From Apostichopus japonicus (Eukaryota > Echinodermata > Holothuroidea > Aspidochirotida > Stichopodidae), in assembly GCF_037975245.1 (NCBI RefSeq), contig NC_092567.1:8370714-8434713 (forward strand): a DNA stretch of 64,000 nucleotides, in the 5' to 3' direction. The notes under the pieces were generated by a model, which ran no database searches, had not been told where the DNA came from, and worked only from the letters and a program-made list of their open reading frames with translations. Position 1 is the stretch's first letter; every line of letters starts with the position of its first letter. This document shows positions 36,078-48,484 of the stretch, in pieces. The translations under genes were made by a program, and so were the position numbers.

Positions 36078-37530
36078 GTTAAAATCACAACCAATGTAAT
36101 ATAACAATGTAAACTAATATACAATGACGTCAATTTGTTTTTAATCTGTATATAATACATTACGTACACTCGATGATTAGGAGGGCCTATTTTACTTGTA
36201 TTGTGCTTTATTTCCTTTATTTCCTATTTTCGACTTTAAGATGGGAAATTTAAATAAAGTATTTCGACTTAGTACCTTAGCATATTGGTGTTGTATTTCA
36301 TAATTCGACTTATTCCTCATGATATCGCCTTAATACCTCATTAGTTCAACTATTTTATCTCAGAATATCAACGTTTCTTGATTATATTGGTATTAGATAC
36401 AACGGGGTAAAGAAAGGACCACATGGATGAACTGTCAACATTTCGACTTAGTATGTCGAAAAATTAACCGATAATGAAATATCTAAGAAAAAGTTATACA
36501 TTTATATAGTGGCTTATAGTAATTAATCTACTTGATATAGGCACAGATGGTATGGTTGTTCTTATGCATATCTCTGGAATGAAAATGAAACTTGTGAGCA
36601 ACATATTTAACAGGCGGGCACAGTGATTTACTGGGAAAGCAATTGCCCACTCAGTTAGTATGTTATTAACTTCGCTGGTGTCAGGTTCTGACCAAGTCAT
36701 GTATGTTACACATTATAGTTTACACCTACCTAAGAGATCTGCGCGAACACAATCATATGTCCGCTTCTTGCTATAATCTTGTCATGCTTTATTCTCTGTT
36801 TTGAAAAACATAAATGGTCTTGTCTTATTTATTTATTCCTGATGTAATTTTGGTGACATGTTACACTTATTTTGCTCTAACGGCGGAGGATGGTATCGCC
36901 CGATTGAGAAATATTGATAGGCGTGGGAACTGGGGGGGGGGGGGGTTTCATTTATCAAATATTTGATCAATCTATACCGCAAATTTTCTAGAGGACTTCA
37001 GAACGTAGTATAAGACCCTACTGTACCATAAACTACAATTGTTAAGAATAGATACAAGAAGAGTGAATTTACATTGCTATTTCATTTGGAATAGTGTTTA
37101 TTATATAATAGACAGTACCATTGTACTAAATAAAACGTTTACATAGATTGTCACCGAGACAACGCTCAATGATTGCTGAACAACGTAGTCGGAGGTTTTT
37201 AACACGTTTATTTGCACTCGTGGTTCAACAGAACCACGGTGAAAACTAAAAGGTCAAAATATCAAAACATGAATATGCAAACATAGATGAAACAAGCACA
37301 TGAATTTGCACAACTTAAATATAACATAAAACAGCATAAGATTTCTTCTTATAAATGATGCACAAAAGGAAGAAATATAACAAATAACATTTGGTTACAG
37401 GAAACACAAAGTATATAGTAAGATTAACAACAATTACCTCCTTAATAATAATAACGCTCAACTTACAATCGTTGCCGGGCAAAACTAACCGCACAACAAA
37501 CTGCATTTTACATGGGCATTCAAGGGCTTA

Positions 37531-37583
37531 CAGTGGCTTTCGGGGGTTTTACTGCGGCTTTCTGTGGTTTACGGCGGCTTTCT
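37531..37583. repeat. Short tandem repeat, three ~18 bp units
   Basis: Units run GTGGCTTTCGGGGGTTTTAC, GCGGCTTTCTGTGGTTTAC and GCGGCTTTCTGG. Confidence 0.7.
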
Positions 37584-40500
37584 GGAGAATGAAAAGAATA
37601 CCAAACTAATAACAACCTCTGGAGAGATAATATATGAAGATGATACTTTAACTCAAGATACTCTTACAAATTAACACACAATAAATACACGAAAAGGCAA
37701 TAATAATAACAGGCACAAGCATCTAGCAAAATCACATTAAAACAAATATCAATAATGTGATATTAAAGAAGTGTACCATTAGGATATCTATCCCTTAAAT
37801 GCCTTTACAAAACATGTATGATACATAGTACTTAAAGATTTCTGCTATGAGAGCATATGCGACGCCACTCTGAACCAGGAGATGAATGAAGCATGTAACT
37901 CACATAATACGTAAATGTATATTATAATAATAAAATACCTAAACACCATTGGGCTAGGGCAGCATTGACCTTTGCTCGACGCTAAGGAAATAACACACAT
38001 CGGCAACGATGACATAGTTCATTAGTATGTTGCTTCCAGGATAAATGTTCAGGTACGAGCCTTGCAATGTCATCTACGAACTAATAACGTGACACATCCG
38101 GATACTGTGCAATCTAAGTTCTTCAATACTGCCCTCATTCCCATTTGGTAAACATTTCAAAAACAATATCAAAACCACAGGGTACACATTGTAAGGATAG
38201 GTGGACGTCGCAGATAACAGTGCCTTACAGCTGAAAGTTTACCTAATTAATAAGAAAGAGACCCTCCTCATTTCATTATTACAATTGTGAAAACACTTTT
38301 GAGAAAATGTGTTGCACTCAAGTCAATCTCACACCTCCTACTATCCATAAAGTTTGCCACTCCTACCTCCCTCCCTTCCCCGATACCGCCTTCTTCTGCC
38401 ATTGCTAAGAAGTGTAGTACTCCAAAGTCCTGAAAGTCAATGGCATTTGAACATAACATATCGAGAGTAGTTACACATATATATGCTGTTAGAAATCTTC
38501 CTTTATCTCTCTCGACGCTGCACATCAGGGAATAATTACGCTTTACTTCCTGAAAGAGCCGACGAGTTGTAGTCACGTCAAATTGTTTTTCTCGAGTTAA
38601 TAATGCAGATACTCACTTGATAATTGAATAGGGCGTATACCTGACAACTCGATCAAAATCATATCTTTGACTTGTTGCCAAGTTACATGAAACACACCAA
38701 ACTCGATTTGTTTTATCATTTTCGTCAAACGGTAACTTTAGCGTAACTCGTCAGCTCAACAAAAATATACAACTTTCAAGTGTTTTGAAGAACTCGCCTG
38801 TCCCTTCAGAACCACTGCAGATAAGTCACCAGTGTCGTAAATATATAAGATTAGATGCGGCGGATATTGTATATTGTCATATCATTCCTACACGAACGCT
38901 ACGATAACGTGATTAGTATTTTTGAAAATCTACTAACATTTTTTGACCGAAGTCTCTGACGAGAAAAGTATGTTTTGTCATGACGAGTAATTCCAGTAAT
39001 CACCCGCTGTTTATTGAATTTCCAAATTGTCTGAAATGTTTCATTGTGGGGCCAGGGCGCGATTTTTGTTCCCAAACAGGTTCGCAATTACGGAGTTTTC
39101 ATCTTATCAGATTGCTCGTGACGTCAGCATCAATACTGACCATCACTAGATAGAAAGTTGGGAGACATTGAATCAGAAGAATGATAAGGTACATGGGTCT
39201 TAAATGTCAAAAAATGAACGAGTTCATTGACGTCACTGCAACATGATGCTTAAGCTGAACAGATAAAATGTTGTTGTTGATGTCCTGTGACACTTAGTAA
39301 AGTCTAGTTACGGGGTTGCCTTCTAATCGTCCGAACTTTACCTTTAATGCTTGGATCACTTGTTGAACTTACTTATGATACATACGCTACATTGTAAGAT
39401 TCGTGAGTCGTTCTATTGAAACCGGAATTCGATTCGTGCAATGGATACACTAAAATAACAAGTCTTAAATGAATATACGCAAACATGACAGCAGCAGTAG
39501 TTTGAATCAGTGATACAATACGTACGTGAATTGCGCAACTAGATTAGGACTACAGTAAGTCTGCAATATTCCTGTCTAAAAGTTGGAAAATGGTTTGCGA
39601 ATAATCAGGCTTAATTTATACAACTTTTCTGTTAAATCATATGTTTCTCCATTGGGTTAGATCATTTATAGAGGAAACTATTGGATATACACAGTACATA
39701 TAGGACTAAACAGGATAGGCCGAAGCTCAAGTGAGGGGTGAAGAATGCTGGGTAACTGTCATCAATAACTGATAAAGACTGGAAGAAATATTTTTGGTCG
39801 AGAGGAAGTTGGTCCTTTTGTTGAGTCAAAGCATAGATACAAGCTACTGATAAGCAATCCTGTCATCTCGAGAAAACCTCTGGCCAATGTTAAGAAGTGG
39901 TTCCAGAAGGGGGAGGGAGTTGGGTGGGGGGGGGCTGTTGAGAACAGAACTGTTTTTGTAGCACAACACAGTTCTAAAATGTCCATACTGTATAGTGTGC
40001 AGTATGGTATACTACCGTCACTGCACTGTGTACATAATTTTAATACATATAGGCCTACAGCGCATGTGTGATGCACCCTGTACAAAACTGTTACGTGCTT
40101 TGTGCTATGTTATCGATAAATGCCTTCACAGAAAACTTTGATCAAACATCGATAGTTGATCTTACAATATAACAAACTAGTGTGCTAAATATGTCTAAAC
40201 CAATTCCAAAGATATCTACATATACTGACGAAAAGCTTAGGGTAATTTTGAACGTTTAAACCTTCGTTGCAACGAATTGATTAAAACATTTTGCTTACCG
40301 CGAAGTACAAGGTTTCTATATTGATGACGTAACTTCCGACCAATCATGAGCGACTATTTACACACAATTGCAAACCTGTTTGGGAAAAAACCGCGAACAG
40401 GGCAGGGCCTGGGTACGCTCCTCCTCCAGATTTGTGAAAACTGGTTAAAAGAAGGAACCTTTCCTTTTTTGTAATAAAAAGGGTCCTTTACTAATTTAAA

Positions 40501-41514
40501 AATGTCGTTTTGTTGATAAATTAAGCAATATATCATTTGAAAGTGCCTTTTTGTTTAACCCCCCCCCCCTTCGCAACCCCTGCCCGAAAGTTAGATTTCC
40601 ATAAAGGAATGATGTCTGTATTTGGGCATACATGGTAAAATGACACACTATTTTAAGAATTTCATGCATTCACTTGAGAAGAAGGAGATACGATATTAAG
40701 GAAACAGATACATCTATTGGAAACGTATTTATTACTGTATGAGAAATGATACATAACAGATGTATAAGGGTATGAATGTAACATTTGAGTCCAAGATGAA
40801 ATAGTTAAGTTTGTTACATCACGATTGCAAGTCAATGATCCCGTCCGGATCGAATCCCTGTAGGATACCAAATTCATTTTGGAATCCATTTTGTGTAACA
40901 AAATGAAAAATAGCGGCATGTATGAAACGTTGAATAGCGAGTTTCATTCTGGTACATTAAACAATTAAACCATGAAGTATAATTCAAAGAACAATTCGCA
41001 ATCAACCCCCCCCCCCTCCCCCACACCCTTACACACCGCTACAATTACCACTCCATGTTGGTTTTTGCAGATGTATGTAAGTATGTAAGGACACTACACA
41101 AAAGAACAACATTAAGTAATTCCTATTCATGATTCATTGTCTTCATAGCATTATTGGCAGAATATAGCAACATTTTGCATCTAAGCACCCTTCCATTTTA
41201 CAAGAGTGCATTCCTGGGGAGCATCGAATGAACCCAAAAACCTCTTTGTTATGGTACCTTATCATAGGTAAATGGTCCCCAATTGACAAAAGTATAGTTG
41301 TAGGACAACAAATGAGCTTTACATACTCGTCAATACAAACGATCTCCGTTTCGCAGATGAAGCATTGTAAGAAACATCAAGAACAACAAATTACAACTTT
41401 CGATGAAGGTCGTTCTATTGAAATATCGACTTCTGAAATATAATGTTGTTGTTACCATGGTTACATTGGACGCGGTTTGTAATAAAGATCATAATATTTT
41501 TCATGACAGAAATC

Positions 41515-41700
41515 AAAAGTACTCGTATGAAATAGTATAATTCGTACTCGGTACTGAATACTGTATACAGAATAATGTACTCGAAAACTGGTACTCGGAT
41601 CCTAACAAGCCAGTCATCGGGCTAGGATACCTGGGTTCTCGGGAACCTCAAGTACTTAAAAGTACTTGGTACTTGGATAAATGTACCTGGCTACAACACT
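41515..41700. repeat. GTACTCG/AAGTACTTG-rich dispersed repeat
   Basis: Words such as GTACTCGTATG, CGTACTCGGTACTG and ACTTGGTACTTGG recur within 190 bp. A similar GAGTCC/CTCGAG-rich patch is near 16340-16400. Family not recognised. Confidence 0.45.
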
Positions 41701-42896
41701 GTTACTATTCTTTTCAATTTTGTTTGACATCAATGTATTTGGTCAATTCTTCAACAACCAGAACAATTAACTTCTTATAAGCCTATAGACTACTTTCACA
41801 TCAATAAACAGAGTACAACCCATCATTAATTGACTTGGATTGGCCCATGATTTTATTATAAAAATGACAAATAAAATAAATTATACTGGTACAAACAGTT
41901 GAATAGCAGCTGTTTGAAATCAGATCATATGGAAAAAAGGAACTTCGTGCAGCTGCTGATTAAATATCAATACGGAATAATTATGCTAAATTTCAAACTT
42001 TTGTTCTGTCAAATTTTCAGCGAATCTATGAGATATCTTCATATCTTTACCACGGAACAAACAAAAAATGCTATAACATTTGAAATATCGATCGGATTGG
42101 AGAATAAACAAGCAAATCTTAAATAAAAAAAAACAGCTAACAGTGGGACTGACTAAATTGTTCTTCTCATTGAAATTATGTATTCACATTCTTCAAATTC
42201 AATCTTCGGTGATCAATCAATTTACCCATAAAGACAAATAATATAATAATAAAAAAGTTTGTAGCCAGGGTTATTTTTTAGAAGTCACAAGTAAAAGTGG
42301 GGGTGGGGGGTAGGGGTGGGGATAGGATCAATTTAAAGAAAGCTGCCTTCACACATGTTATAATATACAATTATCTAATGAAGTTCAACATGACTGTCAA
42401 ATCTTCAGCCCCCTTGCCCACATTTGGAAAATGCAATGAGTGACAAATTTACAATAAAATGGCCAACGTTTTCAGACAAGACAGTGGAAATTTGAAAATA
42501 AGATGTCAAATGTTCGATTTATTGCTATCCTTTCGACTTGATATATGGCAAGCGTAAGCAAAAATATTTGCAGAATATAGAAATTGGCAAGGAGATTTGC
42601 GTTGCAAAGGAACAACCAGTCCTGTCGTCTGCTGTTCGTGTCTGTGTTCATTTGTGTACAGTCTTGACTAGCTGCGTGAGTTCCAGCTGCAGTTCGATTG
42701 TTTGAAAAAAGTACTCACAATGAAAATGTTTTACTTAAAAATTGCGGTAAACATCGAGAAATGTACCACTTAGCTAGATTCCATTGTTCAGGTGTAGCTT
42801 CACAAGGAACGTGGTATATATAAGATCATGACTTCAATTGTTGTGGAAACATATACATTCAAGGCGAACCACTAGACTTGAGTGTCAAAAGGGACA

Positions 42897-43284
42897 AGGG
42901 GTCATAATGGTTAGTATACGTTGTTATGCGCGATTCCGCATTGACATATACGATCGAGGTTAATGTACACGCCGATTGTTGAGTAATTGTCGTGTGCCTC
43001 GTCGACAAGAGGTTAGATTATTTTCGGGGTACAAATTAGAAAATAGAACTTGATCCAAGTTAGAACTTAGCTAGGCAAGGACTTCACAGTAGGGTGAAAT
43101 GTGAATATCTTCTAAATAGAAAACGTAATAAGTTTGATGTAGCGAAATTTTCATTTGAACAGTCCCATATTCAAAATGCGTGTCATAACCAATGAACGTT
43201 ACTTAAAACAGGCGCATTCGTAAAAGCCGTTACAAAGGCTTTAACGCCATCAGTGAATACATTTAGTAACTGGTGTTTCCCTGC
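42897..43284 (+). repeat. Duplicated segment, copy 1
   Basis: Long collinear similarity to 48107-48484 includes TTGAGTAATTNTCGTGTG, CTCGTCGACAAG, AACTTAGCTAGGCAAGGACT and TCAAANTGCNTGTCATAACC. Related words continue at 43980-44070 and 44220-44400, which match 48490-48750, so the original duplication was probably over 1 kb. No open frame spans it in both copies. Confidence 0.85.
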
Positions 43285-43849
43285 TATTGTATATAGTATG
43301 ACCTCTGCCTCGGTTGGATACATATGAATTGATTTCTTATGTTACTGCGTTACCTTCAGAAATGACTCGTATTTTAGTAAAGCTTTCAAATACAGGTAAA
43401 CGATAGAAACTGTGATACAATTGCTCAAATCAGAACGTATGGCACATAAGTTGTACGACAGGTTTAACACGGCGATCACGGTAATACACGAAGTAGTGGA
43501 TGTTCCTCCAAATAGCTTTGTATATCGGATTGATGTCTGCACACTTTGATATACTTACTGGTTTTGTAATGGAATTTCGATACTGTCACATTGACCTTAG
43601 ATTTAGAAAGGCTTGATCTATGGCTATGGCATTGTATGTACATCAACACTTCCTAAACCAAACAGTTGGACATCACCACCCATTCCAGGACCATTCGATA
43701 CTGGAACCAATTTTCAAGGATTGAATATAACAATGTTGGATTTCCATATTACTGAAACTAAAAGTGATTGAGTCAACGATATTTACTCCAGAACAAAGGA
43801 CATCCAATTAAACCCTGATTAGGTAAGTAAGTAAGGTTAATAGATTGTA

Positions 43850-44420
43850 CTTATAAATGGAGGAATTAAGGGAGGTAGGTATAGTGCAGGACCTGGTGAC
43901 AAAGGGGGAATCCACGACTCCCACTTGCCCCTACACACACACGTACACGCTAGACTTCATCTAGTGTCGATTTGTATTCAAGTTATTCCATTTTGGAGTG
44001 AGTTTGTGTATGTGTGATTTCCCTTTGTTGTTGATTTTGAACTCACCTATGTGGTTCCCTTTCTTCTTTGTTTTTCGTTAACAACCTGCACTAATTTGAG
44101 CATTTATTGCTCTACACGTAGACCGTTTTGCATTCCCGTTGCGGAATATAGATTTTATTTGGGCGTTTGTGTCTAGGAACTTAGGGAAAAAAGTTTCACA
44201 GATCCCTCCGAGAGTTAACGTTAACCCCCACCCCACTCATCCGTCGTACATTATAAAGGTCACGGGCATTTTGTTTGGTAAGGCACATATTAACAACTAA
44301 AACACCCTGTACAACAAACCCTGTACTTGTAGAAGTACCTTGGAATTTTATAAAGTTATTATATTGTACTAATCAATGAAGGAATTAAGGAAGGTACGGA
44401 TAGTGCAAGACCTGATAGCC
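43850..44420 (+). repeat. Direct repeat pair around GGAATTAAGGNAGGTA
   Basis: GGAGGAATTAAGGGAGGTA at ~43859 and GAAGGAATTAAGGAAGGTA at ~44379 are each followed by ATAGTGCANGACCTG, 520 bp apart. The second also resembles 48595-48610. Confidence 0.6.
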
Positions 44421-46615
44421 AGGCAAAAGACTTGTACCCCAGTCCCCTCCCATCAAAATATATATATATATATTAAAAAACATGTCATGGATTATGGCTT
44501 GTTCAAGAAAATCTACTTTTCATCGAAGCGTATTAAAACAGCAAGAACAACTATAAAGTGCTTAAACTCCGTAACGGTTGCCATGATACAAGTATTCCAT
44601 CTGACGTCACTGTGTCTATACTTCTATATTACAAGTATTGTCTCTTTGTGGCAACAAATTCGCATGAGTGGTTTCTATTGTTCAAGTTTATAAAGTATTT
44701 TCTGCATACGAAACTTACCCGACTACTAAGTTTGTAAAAGTACACTGTCTTCGCTATGCCAGATATTGTACACTGCAATATGCTGGAAGCAAAATGTCTT
44801 TAATGTGAATACAGTTATTGTAAGATTAGTTTCTGCAAGCTCTAAATCCAGACCTACATAGCTAGGTCTTCTCAATTACTGGAGAAGTTCAATACACTGA
44901 ACTACTTAATCCACACTAATCACCATTGCTTACAATATATAGTGTACACTTTCAGGGAGGATTGTTTCCACTGATGTGCTATCACTCTGGTCATAGACTA
45001 GTCATTAATCGAATTTTACGAAGACAATATTTGTACTAGGAACGTTAATTCATGGTGTGGGTAGGATCAAAATCAAAAGAAAACCGCTGCGAGAGAACAC
45101 GAAATACTTAATACTACTGTAGTCTATAGCCAATGGATCCCCAACACAGTTCTGGGATTCAAACAAAAGCCATTGAATTCGTCGTTCTCACGTTTTTTTT
45201 ATGGAACTAGAAATCTAAACAAGCAAGTAGTTGGGGAGAGACTAAAAGAACGAAGTCTTTTTTTCTTTACATAATGGCCAGTAAACGGTTTAGTAAATTT
45301 AATTTGGTTTTAAAAGCAATGATTGCAATATTGTATTCGAAATTGAGGTCGAATGACTGTCACGCAAATATTTTTACTTATAGATTATTTACACAGTCGA
45401 ACCAAATGCTAAATACATGATCATTTTGTGTGTGCTATCAGGAGAATGATCGAGGTTCTACTTATTTAAATCTTAAAGCATCTTTTTGAGTCCTGTCTAT
45501 GATTTTCTCAACCTCATTGACCCCACGGTGCCATAACGACATACACACCTAGCTTATCTATTCAAATCTAACCTCAAATGGTGGTATAAGGTCGAATGAT
45601 TTAAAAATCAGAACGTTGTTTCTCTCGATGATATTTTCCGTTAGGTTCGCAATAAGCCCCGCCTATAACATGAATATTTAAATTATTTGAACGTCATGGG
45701 ATAATGAGGTAAATAATTTCACTTTGCCGACGTCGTAAGCAATCCAGTAAACCAATATGTACTACAACACATTGCTCTATTTGTGTACTATTTGAGTATG
45801 GCTGTGATAACGACTCAGTTTTTCGGATTGCTGTGAATGAATCTATTTTAAGCAACAGCTTATAAATAAACTTGTCAGTTATTCACTTATTGGTTGAATT
45901 CAAACGAGTGGATTTGGGGAACTGTATGAGATTGCTTTTAAATGGGGAATTTGTCGGAAGACTCTTAATTAATATCTGCAGAAGTCCTTAATTACTCGCC
46001 AATTGGCGCTCTAGGTAGGGAAGAACTTGGCTAATATTTTAGTTTGCTGTTTTGTGATGAATACATTTAAAAACCCCGATGGGCATGTCAAAAGGGTGGC
46101 AAAACGGCGACAAAACGCAAAAAGCTGCTTTAAGAAGTTATAACAACTTGCAATCAAAATACCGATTACAGTAGTAGCCCACCCCGCTGAAGAAGGCTAC
46201 ATGAGGTGGGGGCGGGGAATTCGAGAAACATCTTTTCTGTTGCTGAGATATAAATGTTTGAGTTTAGTCATAAAAGAGAAAAGTACTGATTGTGCAATAA
46301 CCTATCACGTCACAACATTATGCACCTTGAATTGTCTTTGTTTTCTGTTACATATGAACGTGGCTTACTTAACCTTTATAAGTAGGGCCATATAATGTAG
46401 TAATGTACAAATTCGTAGCTATCGACCAACTCTTCAAGCGTTCCATACGCATATGTGATAAATAACTGAATTATGAAACAGACACAGGCTGTTATGCGTA
46501 TTATAGTATAATAATGACTCAGATCATGTCCGGAATAAAGTTAGGGAAACCCTGGTTTAATGTTTAAGCAGGGGGGTCACTGGTATGTGCGATAGTCTTT
46601 GTCTAGGGGTATCAA
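44421..46615. other. No gene seen
   Basis: Unique AT-rich DNA with TGACGTCA at 44602. Short open frames show no recognisable domain. Confidence 0.5.
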
Positions 46616-48063
46616 TGTAATGCTGGCTGCCGGGGTTTATGTTAACAGTCTGGTGGACGTTTTCGTCTCTAAATTTTGTATACGGGGAAGTAACAAGACG
46701 GATAGGCCGTTGGGCGGGGTCAGCTCATGTATGTTGCAGGGTAGAGAGCTTTGCGGCTTGTTATTGGTTTCTGATATGTGTCAATGCTATCGGATATGTC
46801 GTAATTGGTCAGTTACTCGTGCATAGGATTCTACACGAGGTCGTTTATATTGCTATGCGAGTAGCGTTTTTATACATTAATTTGGTATACATTAAGAACA
46901 AGTTGCCAGGCAGAATCCTTGACGAATTTTATAGCGTTCGTCAGAGGCAATGTTTTAGAGGTTATTTTGGGGCTTCTGCAGAAGACATATGGATCGGATT
47001 GATGCACTCTGCAGCTGCGTTGCGTACACTGCTTGTGCGGTTGCAAGGCTGTTGCAGCGTAGGGTTCACGGGCCGACGCGGTCCATCGTTAGCTGTGCTG
47101 CGGGTGACATCCCTATGTTCCGAAGTCTCTATGTTCCGACGTTTCTATGTTCCAACAAATTGTTTGGACTCTTAATTTGTTTTGACCAAGCTTCTTTCGG
47201 ACCCATTTTTTTTTTTTGGAGATTCAATGTTTTTGGTCCCCCATTTTTCGGATCATTTTTTTTTGGGGTACTTAATTTGTTGGTCCCCAAATTTTTTGGG
47301 ACCCAATTTCTTTGAGGGGGGACTCAATTTTTTTGGATCAACATTTTTTCTGACCTACCTTTTTGGGGGACACAATTTTTTGGACGCACCATTTTTTTTT
47401 TTCAGGAAAAAAAGGGCCCAAAGTTTGCTATGACCCAAATAGTGCTTGTGACCGAAATTTAATTGTTTGTACATGTTGGTGTCAAAAATTTTGGTCATAA
47501 AATATAGTGGTCTAAAATAATTTTGGTCCGAAAAAAGTTGGTCTGAAAACATGTTGGTCAACAATTTCGGTCCAAAAAAAAATTGAGTCCGAAAAAATTT
47601 GGGTTAAAAAATTAGTCCAACAAAATTGTCGGAACATAGAGACGTCGGAACATAGAGACGTCGGAACATAGAGATGTAACCGTACTGCGTTGCCTTTGAC
47701 GAATTCATCATTTGCTGCGCTGCGTTGTCTTTAACGCGATACGTATAGTTTAGCTCTCTTCTAGGCAACTTGCGCATTACAGAATAGCTGTGCCGTGATA
47801 GGGTTAGTTAATGTACGTTGTCCGTGTGTCGTGTGTTAGTCGTTAAGGTATTCCTACTTAAATATATTTATTTATTTGTTTATAACACTTCGAAAGATTT
47901 ACTACAGGAACATTGTATATAGACAAGTATATATACTTATTAATCTCGGGATGCACTGTTAGTGTATTTTATTCAACCGTGTCCTCGAGTCTCTCCCTAC
48001 CAACCCCACACCTAACTTACCAATCGGGTACGCTACAACATAACTGGAGCGGACAGCGTTACA
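46616..48063 (+). mobile_element. Possible solo LTR split by a foldback insertion (tentative)
   Basis: The stretch is less AT-rich than its surroundings, begins TGTAATGC and ends GCGTTACA, inverted short termini of the TG...CA kind seen on retroviral-type LTRs. It lies beside the duplicated segment at 48107. Removing the foldback at 47103-47681 leaves about 860 bp, a plausible LTR size. However the flanks ATCAA and CTACA do not match, no internal coding region is adjacent, and the 178-codon frame at 46639-47175 is not a recognised protein. The call is only a hypothesis. Confidence 0.25.
47103..47681. mobile_element. Foldback/MITE element, 579 bp near-complete hairpin
   Basis: The left end carries three CTATGTTCCGA/CTATGTTCCAA repeats and the right end three CGGAACATAGAGA repeats in inverse. 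The interior is also self-complementary: TTTGGNCCC-type words on the left face GGTCCNAAA and GAGTCCGAAAAAA on the right. The arms start GGTGACATC and GGTTACATC. GTGCTGCG (47095-47102) and GTACTGCG (47682-47689) flank it, an 8 bp duplication with one mismatch. Transcribed, it would fold almost end to end. Open frames over it are repeats of FFG and LVP-like words, not a protein. Confidence 0.85.
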
Positions 48064-48106
48064 CTACATTGCATGAGTGATACAAGAGTTCAGAGCCACA
48101 ATGGAG

Positions 48107-48484
48107 CATGTCACATGTTTGGTGCGTTGTTTTACGCGATTCTGCATTGAAATATTTGGTCAAGGTTAAAGTATACGATGATGGTTGAGTAATTTTCGTG
48201 TGTCTCGTCGACAAGTACATAGTTCTCGTAAAGAGTTATAGTACTTGATCCAAGCTTAAACTTAGCTAGGCAAGGACTTCATAGTGCGATGACATTATGT
48301 TATTTAAGTTCTAAATAGAAACGTTATAGTAGGTTCAGTTTCGTGAGAATATCATTGAACAGTATTCATATTCAAAGTGCATGTCATAACCAACAAGCGT
48401 TACTTAAAACAGGACGATTCGAAAAGTCGTTATAAAAGCTTTTACGTCATCAGTGTAAACATATAGTAACTGACGTTTCGCTGC
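48107..48484 (+). repeat. Duplicated segment, copy 2
   Basis: Direct copy of 42897-43284 displaced by about 5.2 kb, with many substitutions and small gaps. Both copies end near a TAGTAACTGNNGTTTC word. Confidence 0.85.

Larger units (their letters stand above)
36100..42896. other. No gene seen; unique DNA with small repeats
   Basis: It contains TGACGTCA at 36125, 39119 and 39228, G/C runs at 36932, 40559 and 41007, a three-copy GGCTTTCNG-like repeat at 37531-37583 and a GTACTCG-rich patch at 41515-41700. No coding exon or RNA gene can be supported. Confidence 0.5.

Noticed and set aside
46639-47175. 178-codon open frame, the longest in the window
   Set aside because: It runs into the foldback's terminal repeats (residues translating CTATGTTCCGA), shows no known domain, and the overlapping frames are similarly open.
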